A stretch of DNA of 64,000 bases from Streptomyces alfalfae (GTDB lineage: Bacteria > Actinomycetota > Actinomycetes > Streptomycetales > Streptomycetaceae). The position numbers and the translations under genes were made by a program. The notes under the pieces are model-generated. The model had not been told where the DNA came from. It worked only from the letters and a program-made list of their open reading frames with translations, and searched no databases. Shown here in pieces: positions 15,140 to 24,866 of the stretch. Each line of letters starts with the position of its first letter. Positions within the stretch are counted from its first letter, which is position 1. The stretch spans positions 310,001 through 374,000 of the forward strand of contig NZ_QEXM01000025.1 in the NCBI RefSeq assembly GCF_004127445.1, written 5' to 3'.

Positions 15140-16123
15140 CGTTAGCCGCCCTCCTGCTGTTGCTGGCTGCTCTCGCCCGCTGGGCCTGTGGCCCTCGTCG
15201 TCTGACTCGGTGTCTCTCAGCCATGCCGTGGGAAGGACACCGGGGAACAGTCTGACGCACCGCACTGACAGTCGGTGCCTGTCGGGGTCAAGTCGTACCG
15301 AGCGGCGTCGGGGCCCCGAAGCGCGAGTTGTGCACAGGCCCCCCTTCCAAACGATTTCCCCGGACTCTCTAGTCGGGAGTAGTAGTAGGGGCTGTGGAAA
15401 CCGTGGATAACCGCGAAATCGCTGGTCAGACCCGGTTTTTTATCCACCGCGCCTGTGGGCGGCACCCGTGGACAACCGGGTGTTTCTGTGGACGGGCGAA
15501 AGTTCTGCACACCCCGTGCACAGGGAAGGGCCACTTCTCCCCAGCGTCGTCCCCAGCTTTACCCCGCTTCCCCACAGGCCAACCCGGCACCTTGGTGTGA
15601 CGCCTTTCACTCGACCCGGTGAGGAGGCGCGTCGCGTTGCCGAACAGTGGACAGCCGTGTGGAGAAGCCGGGTAAAGCTGGGGACAACCGGCCAGAACCT
15701 GTGGGCCGCCGGTGGACAACGTCGTGCACACCCTGTGGAGGAAAAGTTCATCCACAGCCTGTGGAGATCTTTTGTCCACGAATCCCCAACCACTTGACCT
15801 GGTCTGATGATCTCTCAGCCGTGCTGCCTGTGGACAGCGTCTGGACAACTTTTCAGTCCCCAGGGTGTGGAAGCGAGAAAGTTCGCACATCTGTGGAGAA
15901 CCCGGCCCTGAGCTGGGGAAATCGAACAGCGAGAGCGGTCCGTGCGAGGGCGCTGTGCGGTCGGAAGCGCTCCGGAACGGCTCCGCAACGTCTCCGGAGC
16001 GGCGTCGGATGGCTCCCGGAGGGGTACCGGAGGGATGCCGCAGGGGAGCGTCGGGGGCTCCTGAGAGAACTCCTGAGAGAACTCGGCCCGCGGGAAGAAC
16101 GGGCTCCACGCGTGCGTGGGCAA
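15140..16123. other. oriC: Chromosomal replication origin oriC with DnaA boxes
   Basis: Noncoding 1 kb between dnaN and dnaA. I count about 20 nine-mers within two mismatches of TTGTCCACA. The best (one mismatch) are 15328 (+), 15467 (-), 15658 (-), 15679 (-), 15711 (-), 15772 (+), 15829 (-), 15840 (-) and 15892 (-); 15402 (-) and 15440 (+) are one off TTATCCACA. Weaker ones are at 15393, 15487, 15503, 15547, 15568, 15646, 15722, 15734, 15748 and 15760. They form two groups (15328-15511 and 15646-15900) with a sparse centre. None is a perfect match. The part 15901-16123 has no boxes, only short inverted repeats and a 12-bp direct repeat (16058-16081). Confidence 0.95.
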
Positions 16124-16159
16124 CGAAAAGCGCCCCGGGAGCCGTTGTCCCGGGGCGCT
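16124..16159 (-). terminator. Terminator of dnaA
   Basis: Twelve-base arms (16129-16140 and 16148-16159) close on a 7-nt loop. The AAAA at 16126-16129 becomes a U-run on the minus strand. It lies 25 bp past the dnaA stop. Confidence 0.8.
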
Positions 16160-16184
16160 GCTCCGCGGCCTGCCGCCGCGTGCG

Positions 16185-18065
16185 TCAGCCGTTCTTGATG
16201 CGGTTGGTCAGCTCGGTGACCTGGTTGTAGATCGAGCGCCGCTCGGCCATCAGCGCGCGGATCTTGCGGTCCGCGTGCATGACCGTCGTGTGGTCGCGGC
16301 CGCCGAACTGTGCGCCAATCTTCGGCAGGGACAGGTCGGTCAGCTCCCGGCACAGGTACATGGCGATCTGGCGTGCCGTCACCAGGACGCGGCTGCGCGA
16401 GGAGCCGCACAGATCGTCCACCGTCAGCCCGAAGTAGTCGGCGGTCGCCGCCATGATGGCCGTCGCCGTGATCTCCGGGGCCGCGTCCTCGCCGCCGGGG
16501 ATCAGGTCCTTGAGGACGATCTCGGTGAGCCCCAGGTCCACCGGCTGGCGGTTGAGCGAGGCGAACGCCGTGACGCGGATCAGCGCGCCCTCCAGCTCAC
16601 GGATGTTCCGCGAGATCCGGGACGCGATGAACTCGAGCACCTCCGGGGGCGCGTTGAGCTGCTCCTGCACCGCCTTCTTGCGGAGGATCGCGATACGCGT
16701 CTCCAGCTCGGGCGGCTGGACGTCGGTGATCAGACCCCACTCGAAGCGGTTGCGCAGCCGGTCCTCCAGGGTGACCAGCTGCTTGGGCGGCCGGTCGCTG
16801 GAGAGCACGATCTGCTTGTTCGCGTTGTGGAGCGTGTTGAACGTGTGGAAGAACTCCTCCTGCGTCGACTCCTTGTCCGCGAGGAACTGGATGTCGTCGA
16901 CGAGCAGGATGTCCATCTCGCGGTAGCGCTTGCGGAAGCTGTCGCCCTTGCCGTCGCGGATGGAGTTGATGAACTCGTTGGTGAACTCCTCCGAGCTCAC
17001 GTAGCGCACGCGCGTGCCGGGGTAGAGGCTGCGGGCGTAGTGCCCGATGGCGTGCAGCAGGTGCGTCTTGCCGAGCCCTGACTCCCCGTAGATGAAGAGG
17101 GGGTTGTAGGCCTTGGCGGGCGCCTCGGCGACGGCCACCGCGGCGGCGTGCGCGAAACGGTTCGACGCCCCGATGACGAAGGTGTCGAAGAGGTACTTGG
17201 GGTTCAGCCGCGCGGTCGGCTCGCCGGGGCCCGTCGCGGGCGCCGGCTGCGCGGCCAGCGGGCCGGGAGCGCCGCTGGAGGAGGTGGGGCCGACGGGGCC
17301 GCCCCTGTGCACGCCGTGGCCGCCGTGCCCGCCGCCGCGGTGGTCGCCGGACGGATCGGACATGTCGTGGCGCTCACGCCGGTCCTGCGGCTCGCGCTGC
17401 TGGTCGTAGGGGGAGCGCTCGTGCGACGGCTGGCCGCGGTAGTCGCGCTGCGGCTGCTGCACCGGGTTCGCGTACGGATCGCGCTCGGGGAAGCCGAGGC
17501 GGGGCTGCTGCCAGCCGTAGTCGTTCTGCTGCTGGTGCTGCGGCCACGCTCCGGGGGCCGGACGCTGGTAGTCCGGGTAGGCGGGGCGGGCGGTCGGCAT
17601 CTGCTGGTCGGAGCGGGAACCGTTCTGGTGCTCGTCCGAGGACCGGCGCCCGTAGCCGTCGTACGCGTCGCGGCCCTGGCCGGAGGACGGGAGCTCGGGC
17701 TCCTCGTAATGCTGCTGGTGGTGGTGGTGCGGCTGCTGGTGCTGGCCGGGCTGCTGCATCGGGGGCGCCGAGGGGCCCGCCGGTTCGCCGACCGAGTCGT
17801 CGACAGTGATCGCGATGCGGATCGGACGGCCGCACTCGCGGGTCAGGGTCTCGCTGACCACGGGCGCGAGCCGGCCTTCGAGTACGCCCTTGGCGAATTC
17901 GTTCGGGACGGCCAGGAGGGCGGTGTCGGCGACCAGGGCCAGCGGCTGGCAGCTGCGCAACCACCGCTCGTCCTTCGCCTCGACGCCCTGCCCGCGGCCC
18001 TCACCCAGCAGATGTTCCAGAACTCGTGGCCACACTGCGGCAAGATCGGCAGGTACGTCAGCCAC
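16185..18065 (-). CDS. dnaA: Chromosomal replication initiator DnaA
   Basis: 626 residues from GTG. Domain I is about 1-90. Domain II is an unusually long disordered linker (about 91-283) rich in Gln, His, Pro and Arg, typical of Streptomyces. The AAA+ domain III follows from [13 protein letters not shown], with Walker A GESGLGKT (327-334), Walker [10 protein letters not shown] and sensor II. Domain IV ends in the box-binding signature [14 protein letters not shown]. It unwinds oriC by cooperative binding to the boxes at 15.3-15.9 kb. Upstream there is a promoter (18158-18187) with a perfect DnaA box 4 bp before its -35, consistent with autoregulation. Confidence 0.99.
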   Translation of the reverse strand: MADVPADLAAVWPRVLEHLLGEGRGQGVEAKDERWLRSCQPLALVADTALLAVPNEFAKGVLEGRLAPVVSETLTRECGRPIRIAITVDDSVGEPAGPSAPPMQQPGQHQQPHHHHQQHYEEPELPSSGQGRDAYDGYGRRSSDEHQNGSRSDQQMPTARPAYPDYQRPAPGAWPQHQQQNDYGWQQPRLGFPERDPYANPVQQPQRDYRGQPSHERSPYDQQREPQDRRERHDMSDPSGDHRGGGHGGHGVHRGGPVGPTSSSGAPGPLAAQPAPATGPGEPTARLNPKYLFDTFVIGASNRFAHAAAVAVAEAPAKAYNPLFIYGESGLGKTHLLHAIGHYARSLYPGTRVRYVSSEEFTNEFINSIRDGKGDSFRKRYREMDILLVDDIQFLADKESTQEEFFHTFNTLHNANKQIVLSSDRPPKQLVTLEDRLRNRFEWGLITDVQPPELETRIAILRKKAVQEQLNAPPEVLEFIASRISRNIRELEGALIRVTAFASLNRQPVDLGLTEIVLKDLIPGGEDAAPEITATAIMAATADYFGLTVDDLCGSSRSRVLVTARQIAMYLCRELTDLSLPKIGAQFGGRDHTTVMHADRKIRALMAERRSIYNQVTELTNRIKNG

Positions 18066-18157
18066 AGGGCACGCTCTCTCACGGGTCCCACGAAGGTGTG
18101 GTTCCTGGGACGGAAATCGGGATGGGGAGGGGGAAGGGAACGAATCGGAGTTCAGCC

Positions 18158-18187
18158 AAGGTAGTCAGGGCGACGGCTGCGGTTCAA
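18158..18187 (-). promoter_or_regulatory. dnaA promoter candidate
   Basis: On the minus strand TTGAAC (18187-18182) and TACCTT (18163-18158) are 18 nt apart, fitting the major vegetative sigma factor. It lies about 95 bp before the dnaA GTG. Confidence 0.6.
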
Positions 18188-18191
18188 GTTG

Positions 18192-18212
18192 TTGTCCACA
18201 GGCTGTGCACAG
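18192..18212. promoter_or_regulatory. DnaA boxes at the dnaA promoter
   Basis: 18192-18200 is a perfect TTGTCCACA, and 18204-18212 is a relaxed copy in the opposite direction (TGTGCACAG). The perfect box ends 4 bp from the -35 of the dnaA promoter, a position suited to feedback repression by DnaA. Confidence 0.75.
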
Positions 18213-18233
18213 TGTCTCCCCCTGGAGGCCGGT

Positions 18234-18263
18234 TTGACCGGATGGCGTAGCCCCGCGTACCGT
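18234..18263 (+). promoter_or_regulatory. rpmH promoter candidate
   Basis: TTGACC (18234-18239) and TACCGT (18258-18263) are 18 nt apart. They face away from the dnaA promoter, in the 366-bp gap between dnaA and rpmH. Confidence 0.5.
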
Positions 18264-18431
18264 GACCAGGTCGAGTTGTCGATGGCTGCTGCCGCCTGCC
18301 TCCGATGGGCAAAGATCACGATCTGTGATTGTGAAGCGGTGCACTCGGTGCGTATTCGCGAGCTTCTCGTGGGCGCACGGTGACAGCCAGGCGATGTCCC
18401 GCCACCACACGATCATTTCTGGAGCCCCCGA

Positions 18432-18569
18432 GTGAGCAAGCGCACCTTCCAGCCGAACAACCGTCGTCGCGCCAAGACCCACGGCTTCCGCCTGCGGATG
18501 CGCACCCGTGCCGGCCGCGCGATTCTCGCGAACCGTCGTGGCAAGGGTCGCGCCAGCCTTTCCGCCTGA
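18432..18569 (+). CDS. rpmH: 50S ribosomal protein L34
   Basis: 45 residues from a GTG preceded by GGAG. The sequence starts [19 protein letters not shown] and is almost entirely basic, matching L34 over its full length. First gene of the rpmH-rnpA-yidD-yidC-jag set on the dnaA side of the origin. Confidence 0.98.
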   Translation: MSKRTFQPNNRRRAKTHGFRLRMRTRAGRAILANRRGKGRASLSA

Positions 18570-18590
18570 TCTCAGTCAGGTCATGACGTC

Positions 18591-18959
18591 GTGCTGCCTA
18601 CCGAGCATCGGCTGAGGCGGCGCGAAGACTTCGCGACCGCGGTACGCCGAGGACGCCGGGCCGGACGCCCGCTTCTCGTCGTCCATCTAAGTAGCGGCGC
18701 AACGGACCCGCACGTGCCTGGGGAGACCCTTCCCCCGACGCGTGCGGGTTTCGTCGTCAGCAAGGCCGTGGGCAACGCGGTCGTACGGAACACGGTGAAG
18801 CGCAGGCTTCGCCATCTCATGCGCGACCGGCTGGCCTCCGTGCCCCCCGGTAGCCTGGTAGTCGTACGAGCGCTGCCCGGAGCGGGCGACGCCGACCATG
18901 CACAGCTGGCCCGAGACCTGGACACCGCCTTGCGGCGGCTGGGAGGGGGCGCGCGATGA
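18591..18959 (+). CDS. rnpA: Ribonuclease P protein component
   Basis: 122 residues from GTG at 18591. It starts [20 protein letters not shown] and has the RNase P protein signature [19 protein letters not shown]. It binds RNase P RNA and assists tRNA 5' processing. Its stop overlaps the yidD start by 4 bases (ATGA). Confidence 0.97.
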   Translation: MLPTEHRLRRREDFATAVRRGRRAGRPLLVVHLSSGATDPHVPGETLPPTRAGFVVSKAVGNAVVRNTVKRRLRHLMRDRLASVPPGSLVVVRALPGAGDADHAQLARDLDTALRRLGGGAR

Positions 18960-19312
18960 AGTACCCGCTGCTGGCCCTGATCAAGCTGTACCAGTGGACG
19001 ATCAGTCCTCTTCTCGGCCCGGTGTGCAAGTACTACCCGTCGTGTTCCCGCTACGGCTACCTGGCCATCGACCGGCACGGTGCGATCAAGGGATCGGCGC
19101 TCACCGCCTGGCGCATCCTGCGGTGCAACCCGTGGTCGCTCGGTGGTGTCGACCATGTGCCGCCGCGCAAGCGCCCGCGGTGGCACGAGATGCTCCGCGC
19201 CTCCTGGCGCGGGCGCAAGGGCGGGACCTCCGCCGCAGGCGCGCCGACCGGGGAGATCCCCCCGGGGACGGCCGCCGAGACCGAGACCCCGTCCCATGCT
19301 CAAGGAGCCTGA
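18956..19312 (+). CDS. yidD: YidD membrane protein insertion efficiency factor
   Basis: 118 residues. It contains the YidD core ([48 protein letters not shown]) with the conserved Cys residues. An extra C-terminal tail (about 85-118) is rich in Gly/Thr/Pro. Peripheral membrane factor that assists YidC. It overlaps rnpA by 4 bp and ends 3 bp before yidC. Confidence 0.95.
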   Translation: MKYPLLALIKLYQWTISPLLGPVCKYYPSCSRYGYLAIDRHGAIKGSALTAWRILRCNPWSLGGVDHVPPRKRPRWHEMLRASWRGRKGGTSAAGAPTGEIPPGTAAETETPSHAQGA

Positions 19313-19315
19313 TTA

Positions 19316-20617
19316 GTGGACACGATTGCCAGTCTCTTCAGCTTTATCACGACACCAGTTTCGTGGGTCATCGTCCAGTTCCACTCGGTGTACGGGAAGA
19401 TCTTCGGTCCCGACACGGGCTGGGCCTGGGGCCTGTCCATCGTGTCCCTGGTGATCCTGATCCGCATCTGTCTGATCCCGCTCTTCGTGAAGCAGATCAA
19501 GGCGACCCGGGCGATGCAGACGCTGCAGCCCGAGATGAAGAAGATCCAGGAGCGCTACAAGAGCGACAAGCAGCGCCAGTCCGAAGAGATGATGAAGCTG
19601 TACAAGGAGTCGGGCACCAACCCGCTCTCCTCGTGCCTTCCCATCCTGGCGCAGTCGCCGTTCTTCTTCGCCCTGTACCACGTGCTCAACGGCATCGCGA
19701 CGGGCAAGGAGATCGGCGTCATCGACGGCGATCTCCTGGAGAGCGCGCGTAAGGCGCACATCTTCGGCGCTCCGCTGGCCGCGAAGTTCATGGACAGCGC
19801 CGACAAGGTCGCCTCGCTCGGCGCCTCGCTGACCGACGTCCGCGTGATCACCGCCCTCATGATCATCCTGATGTCGGCCTCGCAGTTCTTCACCCAGCGC
19901 CAGCTGATGACGAAGAACGTCGACACCACGGTCAAGACGCCGTTCATGCAGCAGCAGAAGATGCTGATGTACGTCTTCCCGATCATGTTCGCCATCTTCG
20001 GCATCAACTTCCCCGTCGGTGTCCTCGTCTACTGGCTGACCACCAACGTGTGGACCATGGGCCAGCAGATGTTCGTCATCCGCAGGAACCCCACCCCGGG
20101 CTCCAAGGCCCAGGCCGCCTTCCTGGAGCGCCTGCAGAAGCAGGTCACGCACAACAAGAAGGTGCGCGGGCGCGGCAACACGAACGTCATCAAGGCGATC
20201 GTCGCCAAGGGCCGGGACCGCAATGAGTTCGAGCGGAAGTTCATCAACGGTCTGACCAAGGCGGGCCTCGCGGCCCAGGCCGACGGCACCGTGGTGGAGA
20301 GCGAGAACACGGTCGTCGCCGACGGCGAGGAAGGCACCCCCGCGGGAGCCCCCAAGCGCCAGCAGCCCAAGCGCCAGAGCAAGGCCAAGCGCCAGTCCGC
20401 GGTGACGCAGGGGGCCGCCAAGGTGGACGACGAGGCCGAAGCCAAGACGTCGCTGGAGAAGGCTCAGGACCAGCCCGAGGACGCCGCCCCGAAGGCGAAG
20501 CCCGCGGGCAGTAGCACGACGGGCGACAAGCCCGGCTCCGGTACCCGCAGCAAAGCCAAGTCGGGACAGCAGCGCAAGGGCCAGCAGCGGCCCAAGCACC
20601 CGTCCTCCAAGAAGTAG
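19316..20617 (+). CDS. yidC: Membrane protein insertase YidC (Oxa1 family)
   Basis: 433 residues from GTG. The short actinobacterial type has no large periplasmic domain. Hydrophobic segments lie near 10-30, 35-60 ([20 protein letters not shown]), 105-125, 180-200 and 215-245. The hydrophilic groove Arg is in [12 protein letters not shown], and the cytosolic C1 loop is [20 protein letters not shown]. The tail from about 290 is long, charged and rich in Lys/Gln/Ala, which may contact ribosomes. It inserts proteins into the membrane alone or with Sec. Confidence 0.97.
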   Translation: MDTIASLFSFITTPVSWVIVQFHSVYGKIFGPDTGWAWGLSIVSLVILIRICLIPLFVKQIKATRAMQTLQPEMKKIQERYKSDKQRQSEEMMKLYKESGTNPLSSCLPILAQSPFFFALYHVLNGIATGKEIGVIDGDLLESARKAHIFGAPLAAKFMDSADKVASLGASLTDVRVITALMIILMSASQFFTQRQLMTKNVDTTVKTPFMQQQKMLMYVFPIMFAIFGINFPVGVLVYWLTTNVWTMGQQMFVIRRNPTPGSKAQAAFLERLQKQVTHNKKVRGRGNTNVIKAIVAKGRDRNEFERKFINGLTKAGLAAQADGTVVESENTVVADGEEGTPAGAPKRQQPKRQSKAKRQSAVTQGAAKVDDEAEAKTSLEKAQDQPEDAAPKAKPAGSSTTGDKPGSGTRSKAKSGQQRKGQQRPKHPSSKK

Positions 20618-20631
20618 AAGGAGCCCCTCCC

Positions 20632-21147
20632 GTGACGGAAGGCACCACCACCTCCACCGAAGTCGAGGCCGGCGACACCCTCACCCGCCTCGAGCAGGAG
20701 GGGGAGATCGCGGCGGACTACCTCGAGGGTCTGCTCGACATCGCCGACCTGGACGGCGACATCGACATGGACGTCGAGGCCGACCGGGCCGCTGTCTCGA
20801 TCATCAGCGACACCGCCAGCCGCGACCTGCAGAAGCTGGTCGGCCGGGATGGCGAGGTCCTGGAGGCGCTCCAGGAGCTCACGCGGCTCGCCGTGCACCG
20901 CGAGACCGGTGACCGCAGCCGCCTCATGCTGGACATCGCGGGATACCGCGCCAAGAAGCGTGAGGAGCTCTCCGGGCTCGGTGCCCAGGCCGCCGCCGAG
21001 GTGAAGAGCTCCGGTGAGTCGGTCAAGCTCAAGCCCATGACGCCGTTCGAGCGCAAGGTCGTGCATGACGCGGTCAAGGCCGCCGGCCTGCGCAGCGAGT
21101 CCGAGGGCGAGGAGCCGCAGCGCTTCGTCGTCGTGCTCCCCGCCTGA
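20632..21147 (+). CDS. jag: Jag/KhpB RNA-binding protein (KH and R3H domains)
   Basis: 171 residues from GTG. The first 30 residues are acidic. The KH part is near 40-90 (DRAAVSIISDTASRDLQKLV then GRDGEVLEALQELTRLAV). The R3H part is at the end (LKPMTPFERKVVHDAVKAA) and finishes with GEEPQRFVVVLPA. The Jag N-terminal domain of Firmicutes is absent. RNA-binding partner of KhpA-type proteins, linked to cell elongation in other bacteria. Confidence 0.93.
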   Translation: MTEGTTTSTEVEAGDTLTRLEQEGEIAADYLEGLLDIADLDGDIDMDVEADRAAVSIISDTASRDLQKLVGRDGEVLEALQELTRLAVHRETGDRSRLMLDIAGYRAKKREELSGLGAQAAAEVKSSGESVKLKPMTPFERKVVHDAVKAAGLRSESEGEEPQRFVVVLPA

Positions 21148-21164
21148 GCGGCACCGCGTACCCT

Positions 21165-21194
21165 CCGGCCCCGTCTGTTCGCAGGCGGGGCCGG
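21165..21194 (+). terminator. Terminator after jag
   Basis: CCGGCCCCG (21165-21173) pairs with CGGGGCCGG (21186-21194), followed by TCTTTG. It separates jag from rsmG. Confidence 0.7.
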
Positions 21195-21249
21195 TCTTTG
21201 TCAGCCTGATAGTCAGCCACCCCAGTGCGGTACGGAAGGATGGTTCCCC

Positions 21250-21966
21250 GTGACGGAGGCAGCGGAGCTCCCCCCGGCGCCTGAAGAGGCCCGGACGGTA
21301 TTCGGCGATCGCTTCTCGGACGCGGTCCGGTATGCGGAGCTGCTCGCCGAAGCGGGGGTGCAGCGTGGCCTGATCGGCCCTCGCGAGGTTCCCCGGCTCT
21401 GGGAGCGGCACCTGCTCAACTGCGCCGTGCTGTCGGAGGTCGTGCCCGAGGGGGTGACCGTGTGCGACGTGGGCTCCGGTGCCGGACTGCCCGGCATCCC
21501 GCTCGCCCTCGTCCGCCCGGACCTGAAGATCACGCTCCTTGAGCCCCTGCTGCGGCGCACGAACTTCCTCACCGAGGTCGTCGAGCTGCTCGGCCTGGAC
21601 CACGTCACGGTCGTGCGGGGCCGCGCCGAGGAAGTCCTCGGCAAGCTGCCTCCGGTGCATGTAGTGACGGCCCGGGCCGTGGCTCCCCTGGACCGCCTCG
21701 CGGCCTGGGGCGTGCCCCTGCTGCGCCCCTACGGCGAGATGTTGCTCCTCAAGGGCGACACCGCCGAGGAGGAGGTCAAGGCGGCAGGGGCCGCCCTGAG
21801 CAAGCTCGGGGCCGTGGACACCTCGGTCCTCCACGTCGGCGACGGCGTGGTGGACCCCCGGTCCACCGTCGTGCGCGTCGAGGTCGGGGAAAGCCCGGGT
21901 GGTGTGCGTTTCGCCGCGAAGCGCGCCAAGGCGGCCAGGGCGGGCCGCGCACGGCGACGCCGCTGA
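21250..21966 (+). CDS. rsmG: 16S rRNA (guanine527-N7)-methyltransferase
   Basis: 238 residues from GTG. The methyltransferase motif I is VCDVGSGAGLPGIPLAL, motif II is ITLLEPLLRRTNFL, and the later motif is VVTARAVAPLDRLAAW. The C-terminus is strongly basic ([16 protein letters not shown]). It uses SAM to methylate G527 of 16S rRNA; loss gives low-level streptomycin resistance in Streptomyces. Position just before parAB is conserved. Confidence 0.96.
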   Translation: MTEAAELPPAPEEARTVFGDRFSDAVRYAELLAEAGVQRGLIGPREVPRLWERHLLNCAVLSEVVPEGVTVCDVGSGAGLPGIPLALVRPDLKITLLEPLLRRTNFLTEVVELLGLDHVTVVRGRAEEVLGKLPPVHVVTARAVAPLDRLAAWGVPLLRPYGEMLLLKGDTAEEEVKAAGAALSKLGAVDTSVLHVGDGVVDPRSTVVRVEVGESPGGVRFAAKRAKAARAGRARRRR

Positions 21967-22044
21967 CGGCATCGGTCGGCGCCGCGGCGCTGATCCGTCC
22001 TGACGACGAGCCATACGCCACACAAGCTGCCATACGTACACATA

Positions 22045-22072
22045 CCGGGGTGTCGCACCAGCGGCACCCCGG
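22045..22072 (+). terminator. Possible terminator after rsmG
   Basis: A 12-bp stem (22045-22056 with 22061-22072, one G-T pair) on an ACCA loop, without a clear T-run. It lies 15 bp before parS site 2. Confidence 0.45.
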
Positions 22073-22086
22073 CTGCCGTGCATCGT

Positions 22087-22100
22087 GTTTCACGTGAAAC
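22087..22100. other. parS site 2
   Basis: Perfect GTTTCACGTGAAAC in the rsmG-parA gap, 156 bp before the chosen parA start. ParB bound here could repress parAB. Confidence 0.93.
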
Positions 22101-22192
22101 GTCGCTCACTGCTGCATGGCATCATCAATCGCGGCCGCGCCGCGGAACCTCGCGACCGTCGGCCACTCGGTTCCCTCGATAGGGGAACGGAG

Positions 22193-22219
22193 TTGTCCAC
22201 AGAGGTGGATTCGTCCACA
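22193..22219 (+). promoter_or_regulatory. DnaA boxes upstream of parA
   Basis: 22193-22201 is a perfect TTGTCCACA and 22211-22219 has one mismatch (TCGTCCACA). They are 18 bp apart on the same strand, about 40-60 bp before the parA start. Confidence 0.55.
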
Positions 22220-22255
22220 GAAGACCGGGCCTCGCTGGTTCATGCCCCTGAAAGC

Positions 22256-23335
22256 ATGGGAGGCTCTGTTCATTGCGAGCCTGATGTCGAGGAGAGTGAA
22301 TCCTTGCGGTCCGACGCCAACATCGCGGGACCGATGACCGATCCGGTCCCCGGCCCCCGTACCGAATCGGCGGGGGAGGATGTTTCACGTGAAACACCGA
22401 CCCCGATGGACGACACACCCATCGGTCGTGCTGCCCAACTGGCGGTAGAAGCGCTCGGCCGCGCGGGCGAGGGCCTGCCGCGTCCCGAGCAGACCCGCAT
22501 CATGGTGGTCGCCAACCAGAAGGGCGGGGTGGGCAAGACCACCACGACCGTCAATCTCGCCGCCTCGCTCGCCCTGCACGGCGCGCGCGTCCTGGTCGTG
22601 GACCTCGACCCACAGGGCAACGCCTCCACGGCTCTCGGCATCGATCACCACGCCGAGGTGCCTTCCATCTACGACGTGCTCGTCGAGAGCAAGCCGCTCT
22701 CCGATATCGTCCAGCCGGTGCTGGACGTCGAAGGGCTCTTCTGCGCCCCGGCCACCATCGATCTCGCCGGTGCGGAGATCGAGCTGGTGTCGCTGGTGGC
22801 CCGCGAGAGCCGGCTTCAGCGGGCGATCCAGGCGTATGAGCAGCCGCTGGACTACATCCTCATCGACTGTCCGCCGTCCCTGGGGCTCCTGACCGTCAAC
22901 GCTCTGGTGGCGGGCGCGGAAGTCCTCATCCCCATCCAGTGCGAGTATTACGCGCTGGAGGGCCTCGGCCAGCTCCTGCGCAACGTCGACCTGGTGCGCG
23001 GACACCTCAACCCGAATCTGCATGTGTCGACGATCCTGCTGACCATGTACGACGGCAGGACCCGCCTCGCCTCACAGGTGGCCGAGGAGGTCCGGAGCCA
23101 CTTCGGCGAAGAGGTTCTGAGGACGAGCATTCCGCGGTCGGTCCGTATCTCCGAGGCGCCGAGCTACGGCCAAACGGTGCTCACCTACGATCCGGGATCG
23201 AGTGGCGCCCTCTCCTACTTCGAAGCGGCACGCGAGATCGCACTGCGCGGAGTCGGGGTTCGCTACGAGGTCCAGCACGCCCCGCAGATGGGCGCTCAGA
23301 ACGACCAGCACAGCATGACGGAGGGGATGCAGTGA
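22256..23335 (+). CDS. parA: Chromosome partitioning ATPase ParA
   Basis: 359 residues from the ATG at 22256 ([20 protein letters not shown]), which I recall as the Streptomyces start. The frame is open to an ATG at 22085 inside parS site 2, but that would place parS and DnaA boxes in coding sequence, and no ribosome site is present. The disordered N-terminal tail (1-80) is followed by the deviant Walker [10 protein letters not shown] (89-97), [17 protein letters not shown] and [13 protein letters not shown]. Residues 43-47 (VSRET) are encoded by parS site 3. ParA forms nucleoid or tip-bound assemblies that move ParB-parS complexes, notably in sporulating hyphae. The stop overlaps parB by 4 bp (GTGA). 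Confidence 0.95.
   Translation: MGGSVHCEPDVEESESLRSDANIAGPMTDPVPGPRTESAGEDVSRETPTPMDDTPIGRAAQLAVEALGRAGEGLPRPEQTRIMVVANQKGGVGKTTTTVNLAASLALHGARVLVVDLDPQGNASTALGIDHHAEVPSIYDVLVESKPLSDIVQPVLDVEGLFCAPATIDLAGAEIELVSLVARESRLQRAIQAYEQPLDYILIDCPPSLGLLTVNALVAGAEVLIPIQCEYYALEGLGQLLRNVDLVRGHLNPNLHVSTILLTMYDGRTRLASQVAEEVRSHFGEEVLRTSIPRSVRISEAPSYGQTVLTYDPGSSGALSYFEAAREIALRGVGVRYEVQHAPQMGAQNDQHSMTEGMQ
22382..22395. other. parS site 3, inside parA
   Basis: Perfect 14-mer, and the 16-mer with flanking T/A (22381-22396) is also perfect. It encodes ParA residues 43-47, VSRET, in the disordered N-terminal tail. Confidence 0.93.
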
Positions 23336-24447
23336 GCGATCGACGGAGAGGACTGGGTCGGGGCCTGGGGGCCCTGATCCCCGCAGCCCCTACGGAGAAG
23401 CAGGTACCGCAGAGCACGACGGGGGCCTCGGCCTCACCCACGGCCGTTCCGGTGCTCACCGCCGAGCGCGGTGTGGCGGCCGCGAAGGTGACCGCGCTCC
23501 CGCAGAGTCCTGTTTCACGTGAAACACCGGAGCAGCACCAGCAGGTGCCGGAGCCCGCACCGGAGACGCAGCCCGTCGCCGGCGCGTACTTCGCCGAGCT
23601 GCCGCTCGACTTGATCTCGCCGAACCCCCGCCAGCCGCGCGAGGTCTTCGACGAGGACGCGCTCGCCGAGCTCGTCACCTCCATCAAGGAGGTCGGGCTC
23701 CTCCAGCCGGTCGTCGTGCGCCAGCTCGGCGCCGGGCGCTACGAGCTGATCATGGGCGAGCGGCGCTGGCGGGCCTGCCGCGAGGCGGGTCTGGAGCGCA
23801 TCCCGGCGATCGTGCGCGCCACGGACGATGAGAAGCTCCTTCTCGACGCGCTCCTGGAGAACCTGCACCGGGCGCAGCTCAATCCGCTGGAAGAGGCCGC
23901 TGCGTACGACCAGCTGCTCAAGGACTTCAACTGCACGCATGATCAGCTGGCGGACCGCATCGGCCGGTCCCGCCCGCAGGTGTCCAACACGCTGCGGCTG
24001 CTGAAGCTCTCGCCGGCGGTGCAGCGCAGGGTGGCGGCCGGTGTTCTCTCCGCGGGCCACGCCAGGGCGCTGCTCTCGGTGGAGGACTCGGAGGAACAGG
24101 ACCGCCTCGCCCACCGCATCGTGGCCGAGGGGCTCTCGGTCCGTGCCGTGGAGGAGATCGTGACCCTCATGGGTTCACGGCCGCAGAGCGCTCCGAAGGC
24201 CAAGGGGCCGCGGGCCGGCGCCCGCGTCTCGCCCGCCCTCAGCAAGCTGGCAGACCGCCTCTCCGACCGCTTCGAGACGCGGGTGCGCGTGGACCTGGGC
24301 CAGAAGAAGGGCAAGATCGTCGTCGATTTCGCCTCTCTCGAGGATCTGGAGCGCATCCTGAGCACGCTGGCCCCGGGCGAGGGCCCCGTCCTGCAGAACG
24401 GGTCGGACGACGACTCGGAGGAGCAGTCCGAGGACGACAAGGACTGA
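23332..24447 (+). CDS. parB: Chromosome partitioning protein ParB (parS-binding CTPase)
   Basis: 371 residues from GTG. It starts [19 protein letters not shown], the Arg/Gly motif that contacts ParA. A disordered stretch contains VSRET (61-65), encoded by parS site 4. The N-terminal CTP-binding domain has [17 protein letters not shown] and [14 protein letters not shown]. The central HTH is [22 protein letters not shown]-terminal dimer domain ([20 protein letters not shown]) ends in an acidic tail. ParB loads at the parS sites listed here and spreads to form the segregation complex. Overlaps parA by 4 bp. Confidence 0.97.
   Translation: MSDRRRGLGRGLGALIPAAPTEKQVPQSTTGASASPTAVPVLTAERGVAAAKVTALPQSPVSRETPEQHQQVPEPAPETQPVAGAYFAELPLDLISPNPRQPREVFDEDALAELVTSIKEVGLLQPVVVRQLGAGRYELIMGERRWRACREAGLERIPAIVRATDDEKLLLDALLENLHRAQLNPLEEAAAYDQLLKDFNCTHDQLADRIGRSRPQVSNTLRLLKLSPAVQRRVAAGVLSAGHARALLSVEDSEEQDRLAHRIVAEGLSVRAVEEIVTLMGSRPQSAPKAKGPRAGARVSPALSKLADRLSDRFETRVRVDLGQKKGKIVVDFASLEDLERILSTLAPGEGPVLQNGSDDDSEEQSEDDKD
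23512..23525. other. parS site 4, inside parB
   Basis: Perfect 14-mer (16-mer 23511-23526 also perfect). It encodes ParB residues 61-65, VSRET, in the linker between the ParA-contact motif and the CTPase domain. Confidence 0.93.
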
Positions 24448-24469
24448 GCCAGCAGGGTAGTCACCGCGA

Positions 24470-24510
24470 GAGCGGGCGGTGTCCGGTCTGTACCGGAACA
24501 CCGCCCGCTC
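24470..24510 (+). terminator. Terminator after parB
   Basis: GAGCGGGCGGTGTCCGG pairs with CCGGAACACCGCCCGCTC (one bulged A) around 6 nt, followed by TTTGCTTTCTT. Confidence 0.85.
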
Positions 24511-24608
24511 TTTGCTTTCTTACGGTATAGATGCAATCTCATCGTGGATACGATGCGTACAGGTATGGCACATCCACCTGACGGCACCTCTTTGGGGAGG
24601 CGGGGGCC

Positions 24609-24866
24609 ATGCGATCGGTGAGCCGCACCGGACTGATGACCGCGGGCCTTGGGCTGGGAGCAGTTGGCGGGTTCGTCGGCAGCCTGCTCAGGGAACGCGG
24701 TGCTCTGACAGCCGCCCGCGGCGCAGCGGGCGAGGAAAGTGAGGATTCGCCTTCATGGGGCGTCGGCTCGTACCGCTCACGCTGGACAACCTCCCGGACC
24801 TCCCCCAGCGCTGCCGCACCTGCGTCTTCTGGGAGCTCGACCCGGTCAGCGGGCAGGCCGCGGTAA
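24609..24866 (+). CDS. Possible small membrane protein
   Basis: 85 residues. GGGGAGG stands 8 nt before the ATG, a good ribosome site. Residues 7-27 (TGLMTAGLGLGAVGGFVGSLL) could form one membrane helix. From about residue 50 the frame overlaps the acetyltransferase gene that starts at 24755 and reads only Ser/Arg/Pro-rich shadow sequence. Either the first 50 residues are a true product that runs on by chance, or this is a leader that couples translation to the next gene. I do not recognise the protein. Confidence 0.3.
   Translation: MRSVSRTGLMTAGLGLGAVGGFVGSLLRERGALTAARGAAGEESEDSPSWGVGSYRSRWTTSRTSPSAAAPASSGSSTRSAGRPR

Noticed and set aside
15140..16184. Open frames across oriC in several frames
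   Set aside because: They lack ribosome sites and conserved content; the region is explained by DnaA boxes.
22085..22255. N-terminal extension of ParA from the ATG in parS site 2
   Set aside because: No ribosome site; it would place a parS and DnaA boxes in coding sequence and does not match the usual ParA start.
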